From Gottschalkiaceae bacterium SANA (GTDB lineage: Bacteria; Bacillota; Clostridia; Tissierellales; GPF-1): DNA of 64,000 bases. A program made the translations under genes and the position numbers. Positions 9,919 to 18,918 of the stretch are shown one piece after another (position 1 is the first letter of the stretch; every line of letters begins with the position of its first letter). The DNA is taken from positions 868,001 through 932,000 of the forward strand of contig AP028876.1 in assembly GCA_036323355.1 (NCBI GenBank), written 5' to 3'. The notes below the pieces were generated by a model. That model did no database searches. It was not told the DNA's origin and was given only the letters and a program-made list of their open reading frames with translations.

Positions 9919-11379
9919 ATGAATAGTAAGAATCGATATGATGTGATTATTATTGGTGCAGGGGTGATCGGTTGCTCCATAGCGAGAGAGTTGTCTAGAT
10001 ATAAAGGCAGGATTCTTCTTCTTGAAAAAGAAAATGATGTGTCCAATGGGGCATCAAAGGCAAATAGCGGGATTGTCCATGGTGGATATGATGCCAAGCA
10101 TGGTTCGATGAAGGGGTATTTTTCTAGAAAAGGGAATCGCATGTTTGAACAGCTAAATCAAGAGTTGAATTTTGGCTATTTGGAATGCGGATCCATGGTG
10201 TTAGGCTATAACGAAGAAGATTTTGACGTGTTAAGAGGGTTAAAGGAAAACGGAATCAAAAATGGTCTTGATGATTTACGCATAATCGAACACGATGAGA
10301 TTTTAGAACGGGAACCCTATGTGAACCCCGACGTAAAATATGCCCTGTTTTGCCCGACGGCCGGGGTTACGTCTCCCTATGAATACACCATTGCACTGGC
10401 AGAAAATGCAATTCAAAATGGGGTAACCTTGAAACTGAATCATGAAGTGTTGGGGATTGAAAAGAATAATGATGAATTTAAGCTTATCACCAATGATGGA
10501 AACTATTCTGGAAAGTATGTGATCAATGCTGCTGGTTTAACCAGTGATAAAATTCAGCAAATGTTAGGTTTAGATGATTTCAGTATTCATCCCCGCAGGG
10601 GTGAATATCTTCTATTGAATAAAAATCAGGGGCATTTGGCCAATGGAGTGCTCTTTCAAACCCCTTCAGATAAGGGCAAGGGAATTTTGGTCACCAGAAC
10701 CTATCATGGGAACTTAATGTTGGGGCCAAATGCACAGGAAGTTGATGATGTAGAAGCCGTTGGAACCAGTCTGGATGCCTTGGTTTATATCGTTAACACC
10801 GCAAGGCAATCGGTGAAAGATTTCGATGTAAAATATACACTGACATCTTTTGCCGGGCTTCGAGCATCTAGTTCAAGACATGATTTTATTATCGAAGAGA
10901 GTGCAATTAAGGGTTTTATAAACGTAGCAGGGATTGAATCGCCTGGAATCACATCCAGCCCGGCGATTGCCGTGCATGTGACGGAAATCCTTGAAAAGAG
11001 TGGATATTTGCTTGATGAGAATGAAGCTTTTGATCCCAAGCGAAAAGCGATTATTGTTTTAAAAGATAATTCCTTTCAAGGGCAAATCGATGATCCAGAT
11101 CCGAAGAAGAATATCATCTGCAGGTGTGAGTTGGTAACCGAAGCGGAGATTGTGGATTCCCTTCACAGAGGGATAACGATTGATCATATTGATGGGGTCA
11201 AAAGAAGAACAAGGTGCACAATGGGTGCTTGTCAGGGTAACTTTTGCACACCGCGAGTGAAAACAATTATTGCGCGGGAAATGGATATAGAAGAATCAGA
11301 AGTTACCGCAAGGGGGAAAGGATCTTTATCTTTGCCTGAAAGAGAAAACCGAATGTTTTGGAAAAAAATCGAGTCCTAG
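9919..11379 (+). CDS. GlpA-like FAD-dependent oxidoreductase with BFD-type [2Fe-2S] domain
   Basis: A 486-residue cytoplasmic flavoprotein. The N-terminal dinucleotide fold has IIIGAGVIGCSI at about residues 10-21. The FAD-dependent DAO/glycerol-3-phosphate dehydrogenase domain runs to about 365, including the SKANSGIVHGGYD stretch typical of GlpA-like proteins. From about 400 to 450 a BFD-like domain has Cys residues in ICRCE and in RCTMGACQGNFC, expected to hold a [2Fe-2S] cluster. In many Clostridia such a protein is followed by a second FAD/NAD oxidoreductase and a DUF1667 protein. Those partners are absent here and the gene is monocistronic, with terminators on both sides. Glycerol-3-phosphate or a related 2-hydroxy acid is the likely substrate, by family only. 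The start has GGGGAGGG a few bases upstream. Confidence 0.8.
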   Translation: MNSKNRYDVIIIGAGVIGCSIARELSRYKGRILLLEKENDVSNGASKANSGIVHGGYDAKHGSMKGYFSRKGNRMFEQLNQELNFGYLECGSMVLGYNEEDFDVLRGLKENGIKNGLDDLRIIEHDEILEREPYVNPDVKYALFCPTAGVTSPYEYTIALAENAIQNGVTLKLNHEVLGIEKNNDEFKLITNDGNYSGKYVINAAGLTSDKIQQMLGLDDFSIHPRRGEYLLLNKNQGHLANGVLFQTPSDKGKGILVTRTYHGNLMLGPNAQEVDDVEAVGTSLDALVYIVNTARQSVKDFDVKYTLTSFAGLRASSSRHDFIIEESAIKGFINVAGIESPGITSSPAIAVHVTEILEKSGYLLDENEAFDPKRKAIIVLKDNSFQGQIDDPDPKKNIICRCELVTEAEIVDSLHRGITIDHIDGVKRRTRCTMGACQGNFCTPRVKTIIAREMDIEESEVTARGKGSLSLPERENRMFWKKIES

Positions 11380-11396
11380 TTTCCCTAGAGAATATG

Positions 11397-11440
11397 AAAA
11401 GCTTTGCCCTATTTATAGATGAATATGGTGAAGCTTTTTT
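11397..11440 (+). terminator. Terminator after the GlpA-like gene
   Basis: AAAAGCTT (11397-11404) pairs with AAGCTTTT (11431-11438), followed by TT. The 26-nt loop can pair further through CCTATT and AATATGG. Confidence 0.6.
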
Positions 11441-11493
11441 ATAGATGAAATGAGGTCTATATTTTCAAAAGAACACAAAAACAGTTTAAAAAT

Positions 11494-11522
11494 TTTACAT
11501 ATATTTATTAAAATGGTAAAAT
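11494..11522 (+). promoter_or_regulatory. Sigma-A promoter of the diguanylate cyclase gene
   Basis: TTTACA (11494-11499), a 17-bp spacer and TAAAAT (11517-11522). The predicted transcript start near 11529 almost coincides with the first ATG of the gene, which favours a later start codon. Confidence 0.55.
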
Positions 11523-11530
11523 TATAGTAA

Positions 11531-12457
11531 ATGCTTATGAATAGGAATCATTTAAAAAGAAAGCGGGCTGCTATGAAAAAGCAAGTACTAAATAGGAAAG
11601 CTTATAAATTAATTAAGCTTGTAATTATTATGAGTCTGATTACGGCCATATACCCAATTCAATCAATTGATTTTAATATTAAACTGATCTGTATGATTGC
11701 TTTGATTTTTTTAACCTATTATGCGGTTATTGAATTTAAGAAGATTGGCGTCATTCTAGTAACCATTCTATATATGACTGGTATGGTTGCTGTCGCTATC
11801 ATGACGAGGTTTATTGATTATCATACCAATGCGGTCATGGCCTTCCAACTTTCAACCTTAATCTCAGTGTACTATTTATATGCATATGTAAATAAAAATG
11901 AGATTGCCAATAAACGACTCTACGAGTCTTCAATTTTGGATGACATGACTGGAATTTATAACAAAAGGTATTATCGATTGAAAGCGGAAGAAGAACTTGC
12001 GCGGGCAAGTCGGTATGGGTTACGGTTTGCAATTATTCTTATGGACGTGGATCATTTCAAGTTGATCAACGATCGATACGGTCATCTTTACGGAGATGAA
12101 ATTCTAAAAAGTATAGCAGTAGAAGTAGGGAAAGGGATACGGACTGAAGATACATTTTGTCGTTACGGGGGTGATGAATACATCATTCTGATTAGCAATT
12201 ATTGTGATCAAAGTAGAATTCGAGTAAAAGAACGTATTCAGAATTCAATTAAGGTGGTCAACGAGAGCAGGAATGAGAAAAATCGAGAGATGATGCCTGT
12301 TTCTATCTCTATTGGATTTGGTGTCTATCCAGAAGATGGGACCAATTTGGATGATCTATTTGCGTATGCCGATGGAGAGATGTATGAGGCGAAAATGGAA
12401 GCCAATAAACACGTCTTTAAAGCAGAATCATTAGAAGCATGTGCGACGATACATTGA
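11531..12457 (+). CDS. Membrane-bound diguanylate cyclase (GGDEF)
   Basis: Up to 308 residues. The N-terminal half has about four hydrophobic segments between residues 25 and 125. A GGDEF domain follows from about 135 to 300, with DDMTGIYNKR, DVDHFKLIND and the active-site signature RYGGDEYIIL. The motif reads GGDEY rather than GGDEF, a tolerated variant. An RTED inhibitory site lies five residues before it, so product feedback by cyclic di-GMP is expected. It makes cyclic di-GMP from two GTP at the membrane. No EAL or HD-GYP domain is attached. The first ATG has no ribosome binding site and lies at the predicted transcript start. The in-frame ATG at 11573, just before the first membrane segment, may be the real start. 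Confidence 0.88.
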   Translation: MLMNRNHLKRKRAAMKKQVLNRKAYKLIKLVIIMSLITAIYPIQSIDFNIKLICMIALIFLTYYAVIEFKKIGVILVTILYMTGMVAVAIMTRFIDYHTNAVMAFQLSTLISVYYLYAYVNKNEIANKRLYESSILDDMTGIYNKRYYRLKAEEELARASRYGLRFAIILMDVDHFKLINDRYGHLYGDEILKSIAVEVGKGIRTEDTFCRYGGDEYIILISNYCDQSRIRVKERIQNSIKVVNESRNEKNREMMPVSISIGFGVYPEDGTNLDDLFAYADGEMYEAKMEANKHVFKAESLEACATIH

Positions 12458-12478
12458 TCTAGATTGAGGTTTGATTTT

Positions 12479-13045
12479 TTATTTTGATTCTGTTCTTAAT
12501 TCATCGTACTTGGCTTTAATTTTTTTGAAATCCTCCCAGACATCTCGCTTTTTGGATGGGTCCCGCAAAAGGGCAGAAGGATGATAGGTTGGAATCAGAC
12601 AATATCCGTTTCGATAAAAGAAGGTGCCGTGTTCTTTTGTGATTTTTAGATCGGGCTTGATGATACTTTGGGACGCAACTCGACCTAGGCATACGATGAC
12701 TTTTGGATGAATGAGTTGAACTTGATAGCGAAGATAAGGCAGACAGGCTTCTTTTTCACAATCTAAGGGATTCCGATTTCGGGGTGGTCTGCATTTTAAA
12801 ATATTGGCCAAATAGATCTCATCCCGGGTCAGATCAACCGAAGTCAGGATCTTATCCAGAAGTTGGCCGGATGGACCGACAAAAGGCACGCCTGATAAAT
12901 CTTCTTGTTGACCTGGGGCTTCGCTAATAAACATCAAATCTGCATGGAGATCGCCCTTGCCAAAAACAATATTTGTTCTGGTCTTATGCAACTCGCATTT
13001 TTTACAATTTCGACATATTCTTTCAAATTCGGTCCAATCAATCAT
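12479..13045 (-). CDS. Uracil-DNA glycosylase, family 4-like
   Basis: A 188-residue DNA repair enzyme that removes uracil from DNA. Residues 10-20 contain CRNCKKCELH and a later stretch has CRPPRNRNPLDCEKEAC; these cysteines match the [4Fe-4S] ligands of thermophile-type family 4/5 glycosylases. The first active-site motif reads SEAPGQQED (the family usually has GEAPG), so one residue differs. The second motif is HPSALLR near residue 155. The length suits the family. It is encoded alone on the minus strand and converges on the diguanylate cyclase gene 21 bp away, without an obvious terminator between them. Confidence 0.9.
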   Translation of the reverse strand: MIDWTEFERICRNCKKCELHKTRTNIVFGKGDLHADLMFISEAPGQQEDLSGVPFVGPSGQLLDKILTSVDLTRDEIYLANILKCRPPRNRNPLDCEKEACLPYLRYQVQLIHPKVIVCLGRVASQSIIKPDLKITKEHGTFFYRNGYCLIPTYHPSALLRDPSKKRDVWEDFKKIKAKYDELRTESK

Positions 13046-13155
13046 TTTATACCGCTCCTCTATAGCTAATGTTTATAGTATAGCAGATATTGATATTAAG
13101 AGAAGAATGGACCCTTGAATTTTTTTTATAATCATACAGAATCTTTGTAATTTTG

Positions 13156-13164
13156 TGCTAAAAT
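13156..13164 (+). promoter_or_regulatory. Extended -10 promoter of the nitrilase gene
   Basis: TGCTAAAAT is an extended -10 element. No good -35 box is placed 17 bp upstream, so the call rests on the extended element. Confidence 0.4.
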
Positions 13165-13233
13165 GGAATAGATTAACAAGTAATCGTGATTATGCATAGC
13201 TTTACAAATATCATTCTTTAAGGAGTCTATTTC

Positions 13234-14157
13234 ATGAAGCAAACCGCACAGACACTTCGAGTTGCAGTCGCACAGGTCTCTCCAGTTATTTTAGATATGG
13301 AGAAAACGATTCAAAAAGCACTAGAAATTATAAAAGAAGCTGGTGAAAAGGGCGCTGAACTGGTTGTCTTCCCAGAGTCTTATATTCCTGCATATCCTAG
13401 AGGCTTTTCCTATGGATTTGTTGTGGGAAGCAGAACCATGGAAGGACGATTGGATTGGAAACGGTATTATGATAATTCCATTATTGTTCCCAGTATGGAA
13501 ACGGAGCTTTTAGGCGCTGCGGCCAAGGAAGCCGGCGTGTATCTTTCGATGGGCGTTACAGAACGAGATGCAATCACCTGCTCCTTGTACTGCACCAATA
13601 TCTTTTTCGGACCAGATGGAAAATATTTAGGGAAACATAGGAAGTTAAAACCGACAGGAACGGAACGATGCATTTGGGGAGAGGGAGACAGCAGCACCCT
13701 AACGACCTTGGATACGCCTTTTGGTGTAATGGGTTCATTAATTTGTTGGGAAAACTATATGCCGCTTGCCCGGGCTGCCATGTATGCGAAAGGGATCACC
13801 ATTTATATTGCCCCAACAGCCGATTCTCGTGAAGAATGGCAGTCGACCATGAAGCATATAGCCTTAGAGGGAAGATGTTTTGTGATCGGATGTAATCAGT
13901 TTGTTACCAAGGATATGTATCCGACGGATTTAAACTGCTACGACGAACTCGAAAATCAACCGGAGAATATGTGCCCAGGTGGCAGCTGTATTGTCGATCC
14001 ATTTGGAAAATATGTGATAGAACCGGTTTGGAACAAAGAAGAACTTTTCATTGCTGATTTGGATTTGGACCAGGTTGTTCTTAGTAGAATCGACTTTGAT
14101 CCGTGTGGTCACTATAGCAGACCTGATGTTTTTGAACTCATTGTTCATGAGAAATAA
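13234..14157 (+). CDS. Nitrilase (carbon-nitrogen hydrolase)
   Basis: A 307-residue cytoplasmic enzyme of the nitrilase superfamily. The catalytic triad is visible: Glu48 in VVFPESYIPAYPRG, Lys137 in GKHRKLKPT, and Cys171 in LICWENYMPLAR. The PAYPRG and CWENYMPLAR stretches are typical of true nitrilases (nitrile to carboxylate plus ammonia) rather than amidases or biotinidases. An AGGAG site lies 8 bases before the ATG. The gene is monocistronic, with a terminator 40 bp downstream. It sits just before a two-component/importer block, but its own promoter and terminator give no proof of a link. The natural nitrile is unknown. Confidence 0.9.
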   Translation: MKQTAQTLRVAVAQVSPVILDMEKTIQKALEIIKEAGEKGAELVVFPESYIPAYPRGFSYGFVVGSRTMEGRLDWKRYYDNSIIVPSMETELLGAAAKEAGVYLSMGVTERDAITCSLYCTNIFFGPDGKYLGKHRKLKPTGTERCIWGEGDSSTLTTLDTPFGVMGSLICWENYMPLARAAMYAKGITIYIAPTADSREEWQSTMKHIALEGRCFVIGCNQFVTKDMYPTDLNCYDELENQPENMCPGGSCIVDPFGKYVIEPVWNKEELFIADLDLDQVVLSRIDFDPCGHYSRPDVFELIVHEK

Positions 14158-14196
14158 GCGAGTATGAGAAGTGCGATTTGCATAAATCGTGTTTGG

Positions 14197-14224
14197 AAAG
14201 CGTCTCTTTGGAGGCGCTTTTATC
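14197..14224 (+). terminator. Terminator after the nitrilase gene
   Basis: AAAGCGTCTC (14197-14206) pairs with GAGGCGCTTT (14211-14220) across a TTTG loop, with one G-T pair and a short T run. Confidence 0.8.
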
Positions 14225-14330
14225 ATGTCGGTAAAGCGAGAGAGCAAGTGAATGGATTATTGAGACGAATGCATGATGGAGGAATGACTTCTTTAGTGAT
14301 CGTATGCGGAATGATATTAGGTTAGGGGTG

Positions 14331-14360
14331 TTGCAATTTTTAAAGTAATCAGATTACAAT
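14331..14360 (+). promoter_or_regulatory. Sigma-A promoter of the first sensor-kinase operon
   Basis: TTGCAA (14331-14336), 18 bp, TACAAT (14355-14360). A GGGGGG ribosome binding site lies between it and the kinase ATG at 14386. Confidence 0.6.
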
Positions 14361-14385
14361 AGTAGTACTTGTAGGGGGGTACGAG

Positions 14386-16086
14386 ATGAGAAAAAGATAT
14401 GTCACGCAAATGTTTATGATGTTGACTGTCTTGTTGATATTGATTGTTTTATGCATCAGCGTGATTGGATTCTCTTATCTTCGTTCAAAAACGACAGAGG
14501 AGCAGATTACCTACAATCAACTCAATGTCAATCAGGCTGCGAAAAATGTTTCATCCTTGTTGACAAGTCAAGTTCAGTTGCTTGACTCCTTGGCGACGGA
14601 CAGCGAGTTAATTGAAATCCTGAAAGACCATCAAATCAATCGGGTTAGGGAAGAAGACATGGTTTTTACCATCGAGAAACGCTTGAACGAAAAATTGGCT
14701 TCCATGATTCCGAAAAGAGTGAATTTATATCACATTACATATGACCCTGCTCCAGGCATTAACTCAGCAGTAGCAACTCCATTTGAGCAGGCTTATTTAC
14801 AAGATTCACGAGTGGATGCGGCGCAAGCTTCCATCTACAAATATAATTTTATCCTTTCGCAAGAAGTGAAGGACTTCATCACTGGGAGAGCTTATGGGAA
14901 AATTCAACTGCAAGTGAATGAACTGGTTCTTATGGATTATTATAGTGATTTGCGAACACAACAGAATGATTTTTATATTGTAAATGAAGAAGGAATGATG
15001 ATTTCGAATTATCGGAAGGACTTGATTGGAAAGCTGTTTTTCCATTTGAAGCAAGGCGATTTAGATACGGAGTACTTGAAATTCCAAGAGAATAATGACA
15101 AGTTCATGGTATTCCATCAACAGGTGCCGCATACCAATTGGTATGTGATGAGCGAGATCAATGACTCATTGATTCAAAGAGAAGTCAGCCAACTTAAATG
15201 GCCAATATTTATCGTGCTGCTAATAGCAGTCTTGTTAATCGCAATCCTTAGTTTGTTTTTTTCTTCCATGATCGCCAAACCGATTCAATATATTAATGGT
15301 GTATTGGAAGAAGTTGCGGGTGGAAATTTGAATGTTCGTGCTGAATTTGAAGAAGCAAATGAGTTTTCCAGTATTGGGGAGAATTTCAATGCAATGATTA
15401 TCAAGATCAATGAACAGCTTTGGACCATAAAGAAGCAAGAAAACATGAAACGCTTGGTGGAATTGGATTTTTTGCGGGCACAAATTAATCCCCATTTTAT
15501 TTATAATACCTTAAGTTCGATCAGGTTCTATGTGGAAATGAATAAAACAAGTGAAGCGGAAAGAATGCTAATGCATTTTTCAACGGTTCTCAGAAAGACC
15601 TTAAGCCGTTCAGAAGAGATGATTGCTTTAAAAGAGGAACTAAATACGCTGATGAGTTATGTGGAATTGCAGAAATTGCGATACAAAGATGGATTTGAAG
15701 TTGTTTACAAGCTTCAAGATGGGAGTGAGGAGATATGGATTCCAGCTTTTATCCTGCAGCCAATCGTTGAAAATGCAATTTATTACAATATGAATGAAAA
15801 AGAAAAAACGGTAATTCAGGTTGAAGTGACAGCGGATCAGCAGTTTTTGAATATCACGATTCAAGACAATGGCATTGGCATGTCTCAAGATCGGATCGAG
15901 TCCGCTTTAAAGCAAAAAACAAATATCAACAAGGTTGGGATTAAGAATGTAGATGAACGAATGAAATTGATTTACGGACAGGAGTTTGGCTTGAAGATTG
16001 ACAGCCAAGAGGGCGAAGGAACCACGGTTGTATATCGCGTACCCATTATGGGAAAACCCGATAAGCGAACGATTGAAACCTTGTAG
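14386..16086 (+). CDS. YesM-type sensor histidine kinase
   Basis: A 566-residue membrane kinase. TM1 spans about residues 10-30 and TM2 about 272-297, enclosing an extracytoplasmic Cache-like sensing region of roughly 240 residues. A HAMP linker follows (IAKPIQYINGVLEEVAGGNL). The His_kinase domain has the phosphoacceptor His near residue 369 in RAQINPHFIYNTLSS. The HATPase domain carries the N-box LQPIVENAIYYN near 456 and the G-box DNGIGMS. This PF06580 architecture pairs with AraC-type response regulators and usually controls ABC importers for sugars or other small molecules. The partner regulator starts 9 bp downstream, and a BMP-type importer follows. The ligand is therefore probably the importer's substrate, which is inference. 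Confidence 0.92.
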   Translation: MRKRYVTQMFMMLTVLLILIVLCISVIGFSYLRSKTTEEQITYNQLNVNQAAKNVSSLLTSQVQLLDSLATDSELIEILKDHQINRVREEDMVFTIEKRLNEKLASMIPKRVNLYHITYDPAPGINSAVATPFEQAYLQDSRVDAAQASIYKYNFILSQEVKDFITGRAYGKIQLQVNELVLMDYYSDLRTQQNDFYIVNEEGMMISNYRKDLIGKLFFHLKQGDLDTEYLKFQENNDKFMVFHQQVPHTNWYVMSEINDSLIQREVSQLKWPIFIVLLIAVLLIAILSLFFSSMIAKPIQYINGVLEEVAGGNLNVRAEFEEANEFSSIGENFNAMIIKINEQLWTIKKQENMKRLVELDFLRAQINPHFIYNTLSSIRFYVEMNKTSEAERMLMHFSTVLRKTLSRSEEMIALKEELNTLMSYVELQKLRYKDGFEVVYKLQDGSEEIWIPAFILQPIVENAIYYNMNEKEKTVIQVEVTADQQFLNITIQDNGIGMSQDRIESALKQKTNINKVGIKNVDERMKLIYGQEFGLKIDSQEGEGTTVVYRVPIMGKPDKRTIETL

Positions 16087-16095
16087 GGGGCTAGA

Positions 16096-17580
16096 ATGTT
16101 GAAAATTGTGATCGTCGATGATGAATCTCCAATTCGAGAGTGGTTGGAATATGTGATTGCACAAAAACAAGAGTTTCAGATTGTAGGATCTTGTCGATCG
16201 GCAAAGGATGCTCTTGATTTGATTGAAAAAAAATCGCCGAATGTGTTGATCACTGACATTGAAATGCCAGGCATGAACGGACTAGAATTGATCTCCTTTG
16301 TGAAAGAGACCAATCCACATATGAAATTTGTTCTTTTGACGAATTATGCCGATTTTACTTATGCAAAAGAGGCAATTCGTTTGGGTACCTTGGAGTACTT
16401 GTTGAAATCGTCCCTACAAGCAAGTGACGTGGTGGCCCTTTTATTAAAAATAGAGGAAGAACTCAAACAGGCCGCCATTCGAGAACAAGCAGATGAATGG
16501 TTTGCCAAGAAAATCACCTTAAGTAAGGAAGTAATGACTGATGGTCGGGAAAATGAAATCAAAGTAATCTTACGGCGTGCAGGCGTGTCGACTTCGGGTT
16601 ATTTTCAGGTTTTTACCATGGTGGAGAATGATCTGGTCGAACAGATTAAAAATATTAGGCGCGCCAGCCTTGAGACGAATCTGTCCTATCATTATTTTCA
16701 GTCACAAGGCTACTTGTATGTGATTGGACAAAGTGAGCAAAAGGGTGTGCTTCAGAAAAAACTTGCCTATGTCATACAGGAGTATTCAAAATTGAGTGCA
16801 GATTTCGTTGGTGTCAGCAAGGCCTACAGCACGTTGGATGTTTTTTTGATGGCTGTTCGACAATCGAGAGTGGCGATCTTGAATGGTTTTTATCAGCCAG
16901 AGCAAAGAATCATGTATCTAGAGAATCTGAAGGATGGATTCAAATTAAACCGAAAAGAAATACGAAATCGGTATTTGGAACTGATTTTTTTTCTTTCAGA
17001 AGGCAAATATGAAAGTTTGATAGACGAAGTGGAGAAATGGTATGCATTTTTTGATTTAGTTCCATCGGATGATATGATGTGGGGGATCGATATTTGTAGA
17101 AACTTGGCAATGGCTTTTGAGGAAAAAAAATTTCGCGAGAATGAAAAGTGGGAAGCAAAAATCGGAAAGTTAGATCAGCTTGCTTCTGTTAAAGCATGTC
17201 AATCGATTTGCATAGATGCCTTGGAAAAACTTCTTAAGAACAAACAAAGCAAGTATTCGGAACGGATGGAAGCCGCGATGAACTATGTGCATCAGAACTT
17301 CAATCGCGATTTATCATTGGTAGAGGTTGCGGAGTATTTGCATATTACACCAGAATATTTTAGTCGCTTATTCAAAGAGGAAGTGGGCAGTTCTTTTACT
17401 ACCTACCTGATCACCCATCGATTAAAGAAAGCCGAATACTTGTTGAGAAAAACAAATTTATCGGTTGCTGAGATTGCGGAACAGGTTGGCTATGAACAAG
17501 CCAGTTATTTTTCAAGAATCTATAAGAAATACAGAGGAATCACCCCTTTGAAGACGAGGGAATTCGAGAATAAGAAGTAA
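16096..17580 (+). CDS. YesN-type response regulator with AraC helix-turn-helix
   Basis: A 494-residue DNA-binding regulator. The receiver domain (1-120) has acidic residues VDDE at 8-10 and the phosphoacceptor Asp54 in LITDIEMPG. The receiver Lys lies in EYLLKSS, where Ser follows in place of the usual Pro. A long central region (130-380) is a poorly conserved linker as in other YesN proteins. The AraC/XylS double helix-turn-helix occupies about 395-494 (LSLVEVAEYLHITPEYFSR; VAEIAEQVGYEQASYFSRI). It is co-transcribed with the kinase 9 bp upstream. Its likely target is the importer operon starting at 17735. A terminator separates the two units, so the importer has its own promoter. Confidence 0.92.
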   Translation: MLKIVIVDDESPIREWLEYVIAQKQEFQIVGSCRSAKDALDLIEKKSPNVLITDIEMPGMNGLELISFVKETNPHMKFVLLTNYADFTYAKEAIRLGTLEYLLKSSLQASDVVALLLKIEEELKQAAIREQADEWFAKKITLSKEVMTDGRENEIKVILRRAGVSTSGYFQVFTMVENDLVEQIKNIRRASLETNLSYHYFQSQGYLYVIGQSEQKGVLQKKLAYVIQEYSKLSADFVGVSKAYSTLDVFLMAVRQSRVAILNGFYQPEQRIMYLENLKDGFKLNRKEIRNRYLELIFFLSEGKYESLIDEVEKWYAFFDLVPSDDMMWGIDICRNLAMAFEEKKFRENEKWEAKIGKLDQLASVKACQSICIDALEKLLKNKQSKYSERMEAAMNYVHQNFNRDLSLVEVAEYLHITPEYFSRLFKEEVGSSFTTYLITHRLKKAEYLLRKTNLSVAEIAEQVGYEQASYFSRIYKKYRGITPLKTREFENKK

Positions 17581-17589
17581 ATGGACATG

Positions 17590-17629
17590 CATCTGGAAAT
17601 CATGGGAGTCAATGATTTTCAGATGTTTT
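17590..17629 (+). terminator. Terminator after the first two-component operon
   Basis: CATCTGGAAATCAT (17590-17603) pairs with ATGATTTTCAGATG (17612-17625), with one mismatch, then TTTTG. The T run is short. Confidence 0.65.
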
Positions 17630-17734
17630 GTCATATTTGTGTTCTTTTATATCATATAAGGACATGGAAAACGTTTCTGCATTTTCATAAACTAAAGATA
17701 CGGAATACACAATAAGAGTAGGTGGAGGAAATTG

Positions 17735-18826
17735 GTGAAAAAATTAAAAGTATTGCTAGTAGGATTGTTGGTGGTTGCCTTGTCGGGTTGCACGCCTGCA
17801 AGTGAGGGGACAACAGTTGAAAAGGCAGATGGTAGTGCAAGTGAAAGCAGCCAAGCGGTTTCAGCATCGGTGGGAATTGTATTGGCACCGGGTGGACTAG
17901 GTGATAAAAACTTCAATGACATGGCTTATGATGGATTGAGTCAAGCCAAAGAAGAATTGGGCATTGCATTTGACTATGTCGAGCCCAAAGTAGTCAGTGA
18001 TTATGTTTCACACTTTCGTATGTTTGCGGAAACCGGGGAGTATGACTTGATTCTTGGTGTGGGCGCTGATCAGGCGGATGCAATCGCAGAAGTTGCGGTT
18101 GAATTCCCAGAACAGAAATTTTCATTAGTTGATTCCGCAGCGGATCTTCCAGGAGTGAAAACAATTTATACTGATTGGACGCATCAGACCTTTCTATGTG
18201 GTGTGATTGCCGGTTTGGAAACCCAAGCAAGTAATTTGGATCAAACAAATGCAGAGAATGTTGTTGGTGTTGTGTTAGGCAAGGAATATCCGATTCTTAT
18301 GGAAGGTGTTACGGGATTTATGGCTGGCGTGAAATTTGTGAATCCAGAGGCGGAAGTGTTGCAAGCAACGGTAGGCGCATTTAACGATCCAGCAAAAGGA
18401 AAGGAAATCGCCTTGTCTATGTACAACCGCGGTGCAGACTTCATTCAGCATATTGCTGGAGCTTCGGGATTGGGCGTATTCAATGCAGCGAAAGAAGCTG
18501 ATCGTTATGCATTCGGTGTTGGCGGAAATCAAAATCACAATGCACCCGATCATATTGTTGCGACATCCATTCGAAATGTGAATGAGATGGTGTACAACGA
18601 AGTTGATTTGATGCTTAAGGGCGAGTGGGTTGCAGGACCTTCGGGAAGCGGATTAAAAGAAGGATCTGTTGGTTATTCGGTAGAAGGTTCCAATATTGTA
18701 CTTTCGGAACGCACCATTGAAATTGTTGAGCAAGCAAAAATGATGATTCTGAATGATGAGTTGCAACCATGTCGAAATATCGATGAATTGGATGAATGGG
18801 TGAAAAATAATCAGTATGTCCAATAG
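17735..18826 (+). CDS. BMP-family substrate-binding lipoprotein of an ABC importer
   Basis: A 363-residue lipoprotein of the PnrA/Bmp family, which binds nucleosides in characterised members. Residues 1-19 are a lipoprotein signal ending in ALSGC, the cysteine being lipidated. A Ser/Ala-rich linker follows. The periplasmic-binding fold begins with VGIVLAPGGLGDKNFNDMAYDGL, the family hallmark, and contains TDWTHQTFLCGVIAGL and GVGGNQNHNAPDHIVATSIRN. GTG at 17735 is chosen because GGTGGAGG lies 6 bases upstream; a TTG three bases earlier is less well spaced. The gene heads an operon with an ATPase and two permeases, and a hairpin after it would raise its expression over the others. Substrate: nucleoside or a related molecule by family; not proven. 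Confidence 0.93.
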   Translation: MKKLKVLLVGLLVVALSGCTPASEGTTVEKADGSASESSQAVSASVGIVLAPGGLGDKNFNDMAYDGLSQAKEELGIAFDYVEPKVVSDYVSHFRMFAETGEYDLILGVGADQADAIAEVAVEFPEQKFSLVDSAADLPGVKTIYTDWTHQTFLCGVIAGLETQASNLDQTNAENVVGVVLGKEYPILMEGVTGFMAGVKFVNPEAEVLQATVGAFNDPAKGKEIALSMYNRGADFIQHIAGASGLGVFNAAKEADRYAFGVGGNQNHNAPDHIVATSIRNVNEMVYNEVDLMLKGEWVAGPSGSGLKEGSVGYSVEGSNIVLSERTIEIVEQAKMMILNDELQPCRNIDELDEWVKNNQYVQ

Positions 18827-18848
18827 GTGATCGAAACAATGATTTGAT

Positions 18849-18886
18849 GGGGGTTTAAGTGCAAACTTAAGGCCCCAATTATTTTT
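18849..18886 (+). terminator. Hairpin between binding protein and ATPase genes
   Basis: GGGG and CCCC outer arms and TTAAGT/ACTTAA inner arms enclose a GCAA tetraloop, followed by an AT-rich run. It probably acts as a partial terminator or mRNA stabiliser that raises the yield of the binding protein. Confidence 0.75.
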
Positions 18887-18918
18887 GCACGATTTTGGAA
18901 GATAAGGGAGTAGGATCA

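Noticed and set aside
9919-11379. FAD protein as the missing small subunit (GltD) for gltB
   Set aside because: It has a GlpA-like fold and C-terminal BFD domain, not the GltD order of N-terminal [4Fe-4S] and NADPH/FAD domains, and lies 30 kb away.
12479-14157. Uracil-DNA glycosylase and nitrilase as part of the importer block
   Set aside because: Opposite strands or separate promoters and terminators; no evidence of shared transcription.
17666-17679. Possible CcpA (cre) site upstream of the BMP binding-protein gene
   Set aside because: GGAAAACGTTTCTG has a central AAACGTTT palindrome but about four mismatches to the cre consensus.
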